Origin: Centrapalus pauciflorus
Lineage: Eukaryota; Streptophyta; Magnoliopsida; Asterales; Asteraceae
DNA: 64,000 nt
Assembly (NCBI GenBank): GCA_020465985.1
Contig: JAANYP010007200.1
Coordinates: 1-64,000 of the forward strand
Reading direction: 5' to 3'
The notes under the pieces are model-generated. The model had not been told where the DNA came from and made no database searches. It saw only the letters and a list, made by a program, of their open reading frames with translations. The position numbers and the translations under genes were made by a program. Shown piece after piece: positions 1 to 15,857 of this stretch. Position 1 is the first letter of the stretch; every line of letters begins with the position of its first letter.

Positions 1-598
1 ATAAGATCTCGCAATCATAATCCTTGATAAGCTCCAAGGATCGACGCTGTTTCATGTTCAGATCTTTTTGAGTGAAAAGGTATTTGAGACTCTTATGATC
101 GGTGTAGAGCTGACACCGAGTTCCATATAGATAGTGACGCCAGATCTTCAGTGCAAAGGTAACAGCAGCCAACTCAAGATCATGAGTTGGTGCACTTTTC
201 TCATAGTCTTTTAATTGCCTTGAAGCATAGGCAATTACTTTTCCCCTTTGCATCAGAACACATCCTAAGCCAGTACCAGAGGCATCGCTATAGACAACGA
301 AATCATCATTACCTTCTGGTAAGGCTAGGATCGGCGCTTGAATAAGCTTTTGCTTCAGAATATCGAATGCCTCTTGCTGTTTATCGGTCCAAACGAAAGG
401 AGTATTCTTTCGTGTTAGCATCGTAAGTGGCACAGCAATCTTTGAGAAGTCCTTTAAGAATCGCCGATAATAACCGGCCAATCCAAGGAAACTTCTTATC
501 TCTGAGGCATTGCGAGGTGTTTGCCACTTCTGAACAGCCTCGACTTTTGACGGATCAACGGATATTCCTTCGCCAGAAACGATATGGCCAAGGAATTG
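1..598 (-). CDS. RT C-terminus and RNase H domain of the gypsy polyprotein (partial)
   Basis: The minus strand from 598 to 1 is one open frame of 199 codons. It starts with QFLGH and GEGI, the usual continuation after the RT thumb, then shows the connection motif SFLGLAGYYRRF, followed by an RNase H with the YSDASG start, the THDLEL glutamate region and a YTDHKSL aspartate region. RNase H degrades the RNA strand of the RNA-DNA hybrid during reverse transcription. The frame has no stops, but it is separated from the upstream RT by a 90-bp insert with stop codons. The frame runs off the window. Confidence 0.9.
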
Positions 599-688
599 AA
601 TCTATAAGAATCAAGATAGAAATTCAAATTCTGAAGTGAATCATAGAATAGTTAAGGAAACAGCTCAAGACTTATATAATAGAGATTA
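599..688 (-). other. 90-bp insert at the RT/RNase H junction
   Basis: RT ends in the conserved stretch FWLRQI and the next expected residues QFLGH resume exactly 90 bp later in the same frame. The intervening 90 bp contain five in-frame stops (minus strand). A short direct repeat AGAT lies at both edges, which is compatible with a 4-bp target duplication. The insert has no GT...AG borders at its edges, so a spliceosomal intron is unlikely. I do not recognise it. Confidence 0.7.
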
Positions 689-3127
689 TATCTGTCTGAG
701 CCAGAATTCGCACTTAGAAAACTTTGCATAGAGTCTTTCTTTTCTTAATAACTCTAGCAATTTCCGCAGATGAATAGAATGATCAGCCTCCGTTTTGGAG
801 TAAATCAGAATATCGTCTATGAACACGATAACTGATTTATCCAACATTGGTCTGCACACGCGATTCATGAGATCCATGAACGCCGCTGGTGCATTCGTTA
901 ATCCAAACGGCATTACGAGAAATTCGTAATGACCGTATCTTGTACGGAAGGCTGTCTTTGGAATATCCTCATCTCTGACTTTCAACTGATGATACCCAGA
1001 ACGGAGATCTATTTTTGAGAAATAACTAGCTCCTTGTAGTTGATCAAACAGATCATCAATCCTGGGCAGAGGATATTTATTCTTTATGGTAACCTTGTTC
1101 AACTCGCGGTAGTCGATGCACATACGGAAAGTTCCGTCTTTCTTTTTAACAAATAGAACTGGTGCACCCCACGGAGAAGAACTCGGTCGGATAAACCCTT
1201 TCTCTAACAGCTCTTGCAGTTGCTTTGACATTTCCTGCATTTCTGCAGGTGCAAGTCTGTATGGAGCTTTTGCAATAGGAGCCGCACCAGGAACCAAGTC
1301 AATACTGAACTCGACTTGACGTTCCGGTGGCACTCCGGAAATATCGTCAGGAAATACGTCTGGGAACTCACAGACGATAGGAATATCAGATAAGGATTTC
1401 TTTTGAGCTTCGGAGTCAGATTCAGATGAAACATAGCAAAGGTAAGAGTCGTGACCTTTAGACAAGTATTTGTGAGCTTTTTCTACAGTTATGAAACAAT
1501 GTGCACCTTTCCGTTTCTCGCCCTTGATCTCAAGTACTCGGCCGTCTAAAGATTTGATTCTGATGATTCGTCGGTTGCAAATAATTGTAGCTTCATTGTT
1601 CATTAACCAATCCATGCCGATGATGACGTCAAATTCTTTTAACGGAATCGGGATGAGGTCGAGATTGAATACGATGTTATCAACAAGTAGTGTGCAGTTT
1701 CGATAAACGGAATCAGCCATAACGAAATTGTTACTGGCTGTCTCAATGTCTAGAATCACGGATAGCTTTGATGGAGCTTTATGTAATCTTGATGCAAAAG
1801 AAGTCGATATAAAAGAATGACTAGCGCCAGAATCAAATAATACACGAGCCGGAATCGAGTTAAGTAAAAACATACCCGTAACTACATCAGGCGTTTCTTT
1901 GGCTTCCTCGGCTGTGATTTGGAAAGCTCGAGTCCGTGCAGTTGGCGTTGCAGCAGAACTTTTAACTGTCGACCCTCCAGCTGATGACTGTGGCTGATAA
2001 CGTGGTCCGCTACAACACTGATACATGAAGTGCCCTCTCTTACCGCATTTCGCACATCCACGTCCCTGCTGTGGACATTCTTCACTACTATGACCGATCA
2101 TGTTGCACGCGAAGCAAGTAACGTCGTCCGGATTACATAACCCCATGTGTGACTTTCTGCATCGCTTGCAGAATCGTGGCTCGTTCGTAAGGGAATACGC
2201 TTGAGCTTTCGGCTGTGAACTTTGCTGATGGAATTGCTGAGATTGTGACTGAGACTTATTTGGCTTAAAGAATCTGCCAAATCGCTGTTTCTTCGGAGGA
2301 GACGGATTCATCGGGTTAGTAGACGGAGCATAAAGCTGATCGCCGTACTCTAAGTAACCTCGCTCAATTTGTCTAGCCGCTTCTACCATTTCCAAGTAAC
2401 TCTTGTATTTGATCGCGCTCATCGGATGTCTGTATCTTGGATTGAGTCCTACACGAAATCTATTCATCTTTCTCTCCTCGGTAGCTACTTGATATGAGGA
2501 GTAACCGCATAGACGTGAAAACTCGTGTTCGTATTCATCAACTGTCTTCGTTCCCTGGGTCAGCTGCATCAACTGTACCTCCATCTTATCTCGTTGGTCA
2601 ATCGGGCAGTACTTTGCATTAAACATTTCAAGAAACTGCTCCCATTCTAAAGTCTGAATCACCTCCTCACCATAGATACTTCGCTGGGTTTTCCACCATG
2701 CGCGAGCAGCTCCAACAAACAACGCAGACGCGTAGCTCACTTTCTTAGAATCTAAACAATCAGAAATCCTGAAGATTTCTTCAGTATGACTAATCCAATC
2801 CATCGCCTGAATCGGATTAACTGTACCCTCGAAGTTCAGGGCACCGCTGGCTTTAAAATCTTTAAATTTGCAGCCTTTTGGCTGAGCTATTTGGGTTTCT
2901 GGATTTGAATTATCAGAATCAGATTCTTCATTCTGGACTTGCTTATCTTTTCGCTTATTTTTCTTATCATTACGTCTTTTAGCTTCGGCCTCATCTCTGG
3001 CCTGAAACTGTTCTTGCATAATCTTATTCTGTTGTTCTGAGTGTTGTGCTAGTAATTGTTGCATCATCTCAAACATTTGTTGTGGGGTCATGTTGCTTGG
3101 TATGTCACCTGATCCTGATCCTGACAT
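686..3127 (-). CDS. Ty3/gypsy Gag-protease-reverse transcriptase polyprotein (813 aa, ends early)
   Basis: One frame of 813 aa starting at an ATG 185 bp inside the primer site. Order: acidic/basic low-complexity N-terminus (to ~90), retrotransposon gag core (~95-205, with AWWK and FNAKYCP), two CCHC zinc knuckles starting near residues 338 and 358, an aspartic protease with the catalytic FDSGA at residue 432, and RT with the conserved YRELN, FSKIDLRSGYHQ and catalytic IDD (D771/D772). Gag packages RNA, the protease matures the polyprotein and RT makes cDNA in cytoplasmic particles (family knowledge). The stop is in a 90-bp insert, so RT is severed from RNase H/integrase. Otherwise no frameshift is seen. 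Confidence 0.95.
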   Translation of the reverse strand: MSGSGSGDIPSNMTPQQMFEMMQQLLAQHSEQQNKIMQEQFQARDEAEAKRRNDKKNKRKDKQVQNEESDSDNSNPETQIAQPKGCKFKDFKASGALNFEGTVNPIQAMDWISHTEEIFRISDCLDSKKVSYASALFVGAARAWWKTQRSIYGEEVIQTLEWEQFLEMFNAKYCPIDQRDKMEVQLMQLTQGTKTVDEYEHEFSRLCGYSSYQVATEERKMNRFRVGLNPRYRHPMSAIKYKSYLEMVEAARQIERGYLEYGDQLYAPSTNPMNPSPPKKQRFGRFFKPNKSQSQSQQFHQQSSQPKAQAYSLTNEPRFCKRCRKSHMGLCNPDDVTCFACNMIGHSSEECPQQGRGCAKCGKRGHFMYQCCSGPRYQPQSSAGGSTVKSSAATPTARTRAFQITAEEAKETPDVVTGMFLLNSIPARVLFDSGASHSFISTSFASRLHKAPSKLSVILDIETASNNFVMADSVYRNCTLLVDNIVFNLDLIPIPLKEFDVIIGMDWLMNNEATIICNRRIIRIKSLDGRVLEIKGEKRKGAHCFITVEKAHKYLSKGHDSYLCYVSSESDSEAQKKSLSDIPIVCEFPDVFPDDISGVPPERQVEFSIDLVPGAAPIAKAPYRLAPAEMQEMSKQLQELLEKGFIRPSSSPWGAPVLFVKKKDGTFRMCIDYRELNKVTIKNKYPLPRIDDLFDQLQGASYFSKIDLRSGYHQLKVRDEDIPKTAFRTRYGHYEFLVMPFGLTNAPAAFMDLMNRVCRPMLDKSVIVFIDDILIYSKTEADHSIHLRKLLELLRKERLYAKFSKCEFWLRQI

Positions 3128-3311
3128 CTTTTACTGAAAATTAAAATCAATTAACTATCAGTTTATAGACTTAGATCTATGTACCCTTTTTCCCATCCTA
3201 ATAGTCTGTACATCCTATCTCAGTTCAAACCACCTAAATGATTGATACATATGTATTGCTTCAGTTTGAGATCAAGTATACTTACGTAATACTTGATTCA
3301 CTCAAACTAGT

Positions 3312-3323
3312 GCTCTGATACCA
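3312..3323 (-). other. Primer-binding site, tRNA-iMet type
   Basis: The minus strand reads TGGTATCAGAGC, complementary to the 3' end of initiator tRNA-Met, three bases from the LTR end. It primes minus-strand DNA synthesis. Confidence 0.9.
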
Positions 3324-3326
3324 TCC

Positions 3327-4535
3327 TGTGAAGACCACCCCTTGCGGGGCAGTTCTCACGAGTCTAGGTCCCACATCATGCAATACGATATCAACCATAA
3401 CTAAGATAGAGTAATTTTAGATGCGGAATTATAAATTACAGTACAAGCTATTAAGATTTAAGTCTAATACAGATTAAGTTTTTTAATTAAACTTATAAAG
3501 GGCACAAGTCTAATCTAATTCATGCCATCATATTATCAAAATAAATCTACCCAGAACACCATAATATCGTCATCCAATTAGTACCAAAATGGGATCGCTG
3601 AGTAGAGGTCTATGAAACTTCTGTCTTGAGCGTGTAAGACCTAAGAACTAGGTCCGGCAGGTGACTTTCCTTTGCCTTTACCTGTAAAATATTAATGCAA
3701 CATCTGTAAGCAACGCTTAGTGAGTTTATAGATTTTCAATATCAACATGCGTGTCAAGCGGTGTCATTAGTCTTAGCGTGATATGTCTTGGCTACCGCTA
3801 CAGCCCTCATGATTGAGATATAGATTCATAGAATCGGATGATGTTCAAGCCACACTCACGCTTAAATCGTGGGGATCAGCCACATACTGGGCTAGCTACC
3901 AGTAAGTCAATATGGTGGAACATCGGAGGTCATTACCAAGTTCATAGGAACTGGTGAAATAGCCGGGTCTAGAACAATAGACCATAAGGGCTAGTCAAGC
4001 TGAATCAATCTATCAAATGTCTGATCAATGATGTAAGCATATGTCTTAGAAGTCATGATAGCAATGAATCATAAAGCAAAGTGTGAAGCAATATTAAATG
4101 CAATATGAAAAGATAATCAAATAGCTATCATGATTCACTGGGCAACACCTATCCATGGTGTGCACAGGTCTCAATCCAGCTGATAAATGAATGTCAATAA
4201 ATCTATCAGCAACAATATATCTCAATCGGATCTATGCATGTTCAATCTGAATATCTATAACTCACAGGTCTGGGTCTTGGTCAAACAGATATATGAATCT
4301 GCCACCTGAGTTTATCTCAGGATTTTGTCACTCTGTTCTCTGTCAAATCAAATCGGACCCGCTTTATAAATCTTTAAATCTTTGTTCAGAATTTCACTGA
4401 ACCTGTCCAAAAATTAATCATATCAAATCATATTAATATCATTGTCTTTTATCTTTAAATCTTTATTTTATCTGATTCTGATAACTTGTTCGTTCATAAC
4501 TCATTCTTTGTTTTATTAATATTCTCAAAAGGTCG

Positions 4536-4586
<51 letters not shown>

Positions 4587-5665
4587 CATTTGCTAATTAT
4601 CTTGTTAATTTTATGCGTTGTCCAAGTGTTTTATTCAATATATTCGAATTTATATAATTAAATTCGAATATATTAATAAATTGAAAGCTTTAAATTAAAT
4701 ATGAGAATAAATTCAAGCCATTCGAATCTAATAGAATCAAATCACATTCATGGTTTAAATTCAAATTGCTAATTTTGACTTTATCATCAAAGTCAAATAT
4801 GGGGTACAAAATTCGAGACCCATTTCTATTTGAAGATAGATTCGAACATCCACATGATTACATTCGATGGCTTAATTCGAATCTATTTGATTACATTCGA
4901 ACCATACCAACCATTCGAATCTATTAGATTCGAAATATGTTTTTCGAATTTAATGGTTAGATTCGAATATATTTCGAATCTAATTCTATTTTCGAGTTTG
5001 TTCTATGTATTTTCGAATCTGTTCTTAACATTCTCGAATCTGTTCATATTTACAACTCTAAAACATGAATTTCTAAGGCATAAATCACAAATATGATCAA
5101 TATTAAGCCTATGTTCGATTATATTATACTTATTCTAGTTAAACTCCATAAAAATAGCTTTAGATTTCATAAAACTAATAAATTCGAAAATACCGAAATA
5201 TATAAAAACGTAAAAATATAAATTCTTACCTCAAATTCGTATGAAATCACGCAGGAGATAGTATATTCGTGTAGTATTCTCCGAGATCTTTCTAACGGTA
5301 TATATATCTTGATAATCGGACGGTCGGTTTAGGAGATATTTTAGAGAGAAGGTAGAGAGAGAGTAGAGAGAGAAAGTTAGAGAGAGAGAGTAGAGAGAGA
5401 GAGAATCTGAATTTTTGAATATAATTTACGTTTATATACTTCATCTAGTTATATTTGCTAGCTAACCCACTTTCATTTTTGTATATTATATCTCTTTTAT
5501 TTAATTCTCTTTAATAATTATTAATTCATAAATATAAATATTTATATAATTTAATTAAATATTTCATTACTTAATTAAATTATAATTCAAATAATGTAAC
5601 ATTATTACATTATCGGCTCAAAATATTACTGAATTTACGACTAGATCAAAAGTTAGGTTGTTACA
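3327..5665 (-). repeat. 5' LTR of the gypsy element (2339 bp)
   Basis: Bounded by TGTAACAACC at 5665 (minus strand) and by ...TTCACA next to the primer site. It contains a (TA)n tract at 4539-4584, a GA-rich run at 5350-5403, and a dense set of TTCGAA/ATTCGAAT motifs at 4640-5060. Its body from about 3390 to 3740 is recognisably similar to the LTR at 44700-45060, so both belong to related families. The 5 bp after the outer end are GCTGT; the partner copy is outside the window. Confidence 0.85.
4539..4584. repeat. (TA)n microsatellite
   Basis: About 46 bp of alternating TA inside the gypsy LTR. Confidence 0.95.
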
Positions 5666-6923
<1,258 letters not shown>

Positions 6924-7217
6924 TGTTAGAATATGTTTTAATTGATGAAAAACAAAGTCTAGGGACTGTTTGTGTATTTCCTTAATAGTTTGTAAAAAGG
7001 TATAAATAGCATCTTTGACTTTCCATTTTAGGAGATCTGTCAGATTATCATTTTGTAATCATTCGAATCAGAAATAGCAGCACTGTACACGAAGATTTCA
7101 TTATTCATTTTGTAATCGTCAAGTTCATCAATCGAAGCATTCGGTCAGTGTTGATTACGTTTATTGTTCTTATTAATTGCATATTGTTGATTGAATTGGT
7201 AGAAACAACATTTCACA
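6924..7217 (+). repeat. Copia-type 5' LTR (~290 bp) followed by primer site
   Basis: Starts TGTTAGAATATG and ends ...TTTCACA just before TTGGTATCAGAGCC at 7219-7232, a tRNA-Met-type primer site. A possible TATA element (GTATAAATAG near 7000) lies in the middle as expected for an LTR promoter. The exact end could be 7215 or 7217. No second LTR is in the window. Confidence 0.7.
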
Positions 7218-7617
7218 ATTGGTATCAGAGCCCTAGGGGTGAATTTTTTCTGATTTGAGATTGAATTCTTCGAAAACTGCTACTGTTCTTGAGCAATTTT
7301 TTTTCAGAAAAACCCTAAAATCACTAAGGGTTTTGATTCTGTTGATCTTTGTAAGAGATAATTGGATCGAAGGAAAAGGATTCGCATACGAATCAGTTGA
7401 ATATAAACTTGCATTGATTTGTAAAACACAGAAAAAGATCTAGGTAATTTTGTTAAATTTTGAAAAGTTCAAAAACGATTACTGTTTCATTACAAAAGTC
7501 AATCCTAGATCTAGTTTTGCACAAAGGTGTTTAACAAAAAGTGTTTGTATTCAAAAACCTCACCTTCGATTACAATTTGAGTGAAACCTAAAGGTTCCGA
7601 AGTTTGGAACCCATAAG
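7218..7617 (+). mobile_element. Copia-like leader, interrupted
   Basis: Sequence after the primer site has no long open frame. It contains a palindromic GGTTCCGAAGTTTGGAACC-like motif near 7593-7612 that recurs at 10432-10451, beyond the solo LTR inserted at 7618, showing that the leader was one stretch before insertion. Confidence 0.5.
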
Positions 7618-8014
7618 TGAAACACCCCAATAATGAAAAAGTTAATTAACTTTGTGAAACAATTATAATTGTGAACTTAATTGCAATATTATGAGTTAAT
7701 TGCTAAATATTAATGATAATTTCTATTATTGGGACTTGAATGATAAAAGAAAAATAAAATATTGGTTTTTATTGAAATGACAAGAATAGGTGATGTACTT
7801 TGACAATTATATAATGATTAGTATGACATAAGAATCGATTAATGTGGTGTTTGAATATATTTAGTATAATTATGTCAAAACTACTCATTTGGGTATTGAA
7901 TTGTTAAATAAATGCAAGTTGTAGCAATGTGGTTTGTATTTTAAATAAAAGATTATTAGGGGAAGGGTTATGTGTGTGTGGGAGGAGCAAAAGTGTCCAA
8001 AGGCCAAACTTTCA

Positions 8015-8035
8015 CCCCCCCCCCCCCCCCCCCCC
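8015..8035 (+). repeat. Homopolymer of 21 cytosines
   Basis: A run of 21 C in an otherwise AT-rich LTR; length may be affected by sequencing. Confidence 0.9.
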
Positions 8036-9689
8036 TTCTCCTCCTAAAGTAATTCACCACGCACACACTTGCACACACTCACTTTCTTCTTGCAAAATTG
8101 GAGAGAAAATAGGAGAGGGAGCTAGGGTTTTGCAAGGTTGATCATCAAGGTGAAGATTGAAGCTTAGAAATCATATTTTGGTGCCATCTTTGAAGGTATA
8201 ACACCTCCTCTCCATCTCTTACTTCATCTTCCTCTTTTATTCTTCACTTGAAGAATCTAGCCCGAAATGGGTTTGTTAGATTGAGTTGGTAAATGAATCA
8301 AATATCAATTGTAGGTTAATGTTTATGATTTATAAATGTATTTGGATCATAAATATGTATTTTTTTGGGTGGATTGGGTGATGTTGAGTGGAAACCCAAA
8401 TTGAAGCTCCTTTTGAGCTTCAACGGTGGAAGTGAAAAAGAGTTGTGTTGATTTAGTATGTTTATATGTTCGTTTATGATTCAAATATGTTAAGTAGTGA
8501 TATGATATTGATTTAAGTCAAGTGGAAACTCATTTAGAGTTGGAATTTGGTGAACTTGGGTGAAACCCAAGTTGGTGCTTCACTTGAGCCCCAATGGTGA
8601 ATGGAAATGATTTGTATTGTTCTTACATCATATAGAATCATAATTTGTTATGTAATGATTCTAATTTGTTTAAAAAAGTATGTATTATGTTATTAAAGTG
8701 TTTTAGGTCTAAAAAGCACACCACGTGTTCGGTGAAATGCCACAATGAGTTCCCCAAGCATTATGGAATTAGGTTTTAATGTTTAAATATGAATTGAATG
8801 CTTAAACATAACTTAAATATGTCTAATATTGATATGAAATTGATTAGAATTGAATACAAGCTCAATTGGAGCTTGGTGTTGTCGGTTGGAGTTTTCAGCC
8901 ATTCTAAAACTCGATTGGAGTTCATATGAATTCCATGGAAATGTTAGGACATGGTTCTAATATGTTTAAAAGTGTTGAAGTGACCTTAATATGCTATAAA
9001 TATTGTTGGTAAAGTCTCTCTAAAGTTACAAAAGCATTTATGGAAGTTTTGAGGGTTGAGGTGCATTTACGTCAAGAAAATGAGCAGGCAAGTTGAACCA
9101 ACAGCGGTTATCGCGTGACCACCCCATAGGTCATGCCCTTACCATGTTTCTGTCCCCAAAATTAAGATTTCATGGTCAGGGGTCGATTCTTGGGTCTTAG
9201 AGTTGCAATACATTTCTAGATTAAGTGTTTTTTGAGAGCCTTTGATCAATTCCGAAACTCCTAGAGCCTCATATGGACTTAGTGTTTTCGGTTTGAGGTC
9301 TCATACTCTTAGCCCACTCTTAGAGGCTTATCTTGTGTTCGGGTGCTTACGTGTACGTGTTGTGAATGCTTATAGGTGAATTAAGTCGAAAGGGGCTTGA
9401 TTCCAAGCTTTAGCCATTCTCGGGACTATTGTAACGTCATTGGAAGGCTTTGGAATCTTATTTAACCAATCACTATGAGTTCTAGCATTAGTGTTACACA
9501 ATGTTCATGTATCTCATTGTTTTACCTTGTTGAACACATTGTTGAGCTATTTGTTGATATTTTGATAGTAGTTGCATATTTGCTCTCAATTCTCACTTGT
9601 AAGATTCATTGGGCATATGTGAGGCACCTTGAGTCTCACCATACTTGTTAAGCTTTCATTTGACCTCATTTGGATATCCATGGATTATG

Positions 9690-9892
9690 TTGGACTAGCT
9701 CTAAGTCTAAATTGAGCACTACTTTGACTAACTCTAAGTCTAAATTGAGCAATACTTTGGACTAGCTCTAAGTATAAATTGAGCAATATGTTGGGCTAGC
9801 TCTTAGCCTAAATTGAGTAATATGTTGGGCTAGATCTAAGCCTAAGTGGAGCAATATGTTGGGCTAGATCTAAGCCTAAATTGAGCACTCGT
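9690..9892 (+). repeat. ~42-bp tandem repeat, about five units
   Basis: Five imperfect units of the type GGGCTAGCTCTAAGTCTA...ATTGAGCAATATGTT within the solo LTR. Later units are more alike, as expected from recent end expansion. Confidence 0.85.
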
Positions 9893-10383
9893 TCATAATG
9901 GTTATTGAACATACTCGTTGATTATTGTTGCAAGCATGTATATTATGTATCCTTATTAATCTAGCAACTCACTCAACTTTGTTGACCCTTTAGTTGTTAA
10001 CCTTTTCATAAATAAGGAAAGGGTCACGCTAGACCATCTTGACAGTGGATTGGAGCTTGACTAGTGCCTCCATTGTTTTGGTATATGGCTTGACATGCTT
10101 GGGGTTGAGATTTAGTGGACTTCCGTTTTGACTCACACATGGGAATAGATATAGCTTCTATTCATGATCATATATTTTGGATGTTTAGACATTGTAACCC
10201 TTGAACTTTGATCCATGATTCACCACAATTTGCATATTGATAGGTAGCAAAGTGAGGAGAATCATGTTGATGGCTTTTGTTATGGAAATTTTAAATTTGA
10301 CCACAATTCCGCAAGTATTTATCGTTAATTATTGTTAATTGTTCGTGAAACATCTATATTAGTTGGAAGGGTATTTCAATAAG

Positions 10384-11302
10384 TTCCAAATGTGCTCTTA
10401 TTTTTTTGAAGTTCATTCCTCTTAGTCCCCTTATGTTCCGAAGTTCGGAACCCAACAGTTCGGACGTTCATAAATTCCAAAGTTTACACTTGAAGTTCAT
10501 AATTTCTAACAGATTTCAACCCAATTCGATTTTTGGTAATTTTTAAAGCATAGATACCAACTTGAATACTTTAAAACGCTTATTTAACACATACCAAACT
10601 TTCACTTGTGATATCAGACCCAATCTTATCATTTATGATCATATTAAAGTGGTGTTCATCACGGCTTCAAGAATATACACACACTAAAACACATAGTTAA
10701 AATCAATCTAAAACTTTGTATGAAGTGTGTATATGACTCGATTAAGCATTCTAAACTAATATTTACAACATGCAACAACAAAATCAACACTAATCTTAAC
10801 ATTCAGTTCTTATAAAACCGAACTCAAAATCCCGTAAATCTATGAGTTTGAGTGATTCTTACCTCAAATTGAACGTTGGAGTAGTTTTAGTTACTTTCAA
10901 ACTACTTGATTCCAGATTTTCAGAATGTAATTCCAACAAATTTAAGCTCTTGATTTTTGAAAGAAAGAGCCGAGAGAGAAAGAATGTAAGCGTGAATGTA
11001 GAGAGAGAAAGACGGTTGTGCAATTGTTGCATTTATTATCAACAATTTTCCTTTATATACTCATTTTCTTCAATATATGCTCTAGTTGCAACTTTGATTC
11101 CTCTATTTATATTTTAACTCATTTTGAGTTATATTATTTCACATAATAATTCCATTTTTTATTTGAACTCTTTTATAAAGAGAGAATAAATTTCTTATTC
11201 ATAATCTCTTAATTAAATAATTTGGGATAAATTAAACATCCAAATACCTCATTTTGAGCTTAAATATCATTTTACACTTAAAACAAAAATACGGATGTTA
11301 CA
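10384..11302 (-). repeat. Copia leader remainder, then antisense gypsy LTR 5' end
   Basis: 10384 to about 10500 continues the copia-like leader. From about 10500 to 11302 the sequence reads as an antisense LTR whose outer end is TGTAACATCC (minus strand, from 11302), preceded inward by a GA-rich block near 10970-11010, the same layout as 5340-5665. The inner LTR end could not be found, so it is probably truncated. Confidence 0.5.
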
Positions 11303-12379
11303 CTTACGGGGTGATTATATCGCATATTTCCTGGGATATGCATTTAAAATTCTGTGTGTAACACCCTATAATCACATAAAAGTCACGTCAATATAATATC
11401 ATAAGTGGCATTATCGCAAGAATCTCATAATACACGTGTCAGTGGTTTACTCAAATCACTGATAATTAAAAACTTTAATACAACGTAACACAGTTCTGAT
11501 ACAGATAACTAACACGAGTTATCAACACAAAATCTGACTACCAACTGTCACACATCAGATTAGCATACAAGTACTGATCAACAGTCTCACAAGATAACAT
11601 CAGTATGCAGTAGATACATGTAAACAAAATTCCAGACAAACTCTGCTCCTACTTATGCTGCGGCTGTGACCCCACTGTCTGACTGCCTGAGACACGTTAG
11701 ACTCGAAAAGGTAAGCTGGGAGGCTCGTGAGTACGCGAGGTTAGACTCTGCAGAAGTAAACACATCATGCACAAACACATAGAGAATCACAAATAGCTCA
11801 GTCACAGTAACACAAACACTCAGAGAAGCTCAGAACTCGGTGCATGTCTCAACTCAGGGGGACGCCATTCCCCAGCTAACAGACCGCAAAACATCAGTGG
11901 TTAGCTACACAATAGGCACAGGAGCGACCTGACAATAGCATTGTTGTATATATACAGTCTCATACTTCGTGACTGGTTAGGGACAGTCAGCCTGCGCGAT
12001 CACACATCGCGGATACTCTGAGAACTCATACACATAACACATATAATAGGGTAGATAGAAACAAACTTGAGGCGTCACATCTCTGTCTCATACACATATC
12101 ACAGGATACACAACATAACTCGTAAAATAATCGCGCTTTAGAAAAGAACTCGAGTACTCACCAATTCACTGATAACTGATCTCAACGGTACTGGCCTGAT
12201 TACTGCCGCGGCTCAACACGTTGTTTGCTTGACCCTGTACATATAACAGATCCCAGACTGTTAATACAAATCCAGATGATATACACCACAAACCCAAACA
12301 CAGATACTGCAACCGAACCGGACCAACAAATAACCCCCAATCGGATTCTGAAGCCCGAAACCAACCCTGGCCCGAACCA

Positions 12380-12550
12380 CCGGTTCGCGGCCCGCGCTCA
12401 GAAAGAATCGCGGCCGCGCTAGGAGTCGCGGTCGCGCTAAGGCCATCGCGGCCGCGCTCACAAACCCGACCACGCTCGTCATCGCTACCAAAACCATGCC
12501 GCCAGCGCCACCCACATCGCGGCCGCGCTCAGGGGTCGCGATCACGACCG
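12380..12550 (-). repeat. CG-rich repeated motif TCGCGGCCGCGCT
   Basis: Five or six copies or near copies of TCGCGGYCGCGCT (12408, 12426, 12446, 12516 and degenerate ones at 12385 and 12536) within 170 bp, a local CpG-rich patch in an AT-rich LTR. Open frames on both strands here are composition artefacts. Confidence 0.8.
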
Positions 12551-12900
12551 TAGACGAACAAGTCTGCTCTGTTCGCTAAACATGGCGGATCCAGGGGTTT
12601 TCTCAACCCCACAATAGATTTCCCAGCACTAATAAGGCATAAAACTCATATATAACTGAAAACTATAAGCTGAGAAACCAACCCCACTAATTCAACAATA
12701 CATCACACAATCAAACTAAGAAATTCATATTTCTTACCCTTACTACCTCAAGAACAATATGAAGAAGATGATAAGAATCAAAATCCAACAACCAAGCTTG
12801 ATCCTTGCTGACTTCTTGAAGCTCCAACTCACACACACAATACACACACTATATTTCTGAATTGCAGCTAAGGAAAGAAAAGAAGGATTTCAAACAAGCT

Positions 12901-12904
<4 letters not shown>

Positions 12905-12985
<81 letters not shown>
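12905..12985. repeat. (TA)n microsatellite, ~81 bp
   Basis: Left flank of the TIR element at 12986. Confidence 0.95.

Positions 12986-15857
<2,872 letters not shown>

Larger units (their letters stand above)
1..5665 (-). mobile_element. Ty3/gypsy LTR retrotransposon (chromovirus-like), 5' part, cut by window edge
   Basis: Reading on the minus strand the order is 5' LTR (5665-3327), primer site (3323-3312), gag-protease-RT frame (3127-686) and RNase H (598-1). Integrase and the 3' LTR lie beyond the left edge. The LTR has TGTAACA...TTCACA ends. Domain order and motifs are those of Ty3/gypsy, and the RT is of the Tekay/Del type (family knowledge; clade not proven). Apart from a 90-bp insert at the RT/RNase H junction the coding frame is open from 3127 to position 1, so the insertion looks fairly young. 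Confidence 0.93.
7618..10378 (+). repeat. Solo gypsy-type LTR (2761 bp), TSD ATAAG
   Basis: Ends are TGAAACACCC and GGGTATTTCA, forming a perfect 5-bp TGAAA/TTTCA inverted repeat. ATAAG is duplicated at 7613-7617 and 10379-10383. No primer site or coding region lies inside, so it is a solo LTR left by recombination. Near 10000-10050 it has an AAGGAAAGGGTCACGCTAGACC segment like that in the LTR near 53680. It contains a 21-C run and a ~42-bp tandem repeat. No host gene is seen in it. Confidence 0.88.

Noticed and set aside
599..688. Reading the 90-bp insert as a spliceosomal intron
   Set aside because: No GT...AG at its edges, and no internal GT/AG pair restores the frame without stops.
12225..12545. 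Ala/Arg/Pro-rich frames on both strands
   Set aside because: Caused by the CG-rich repeated motif in an LTR; no domain and mutually overlapping.
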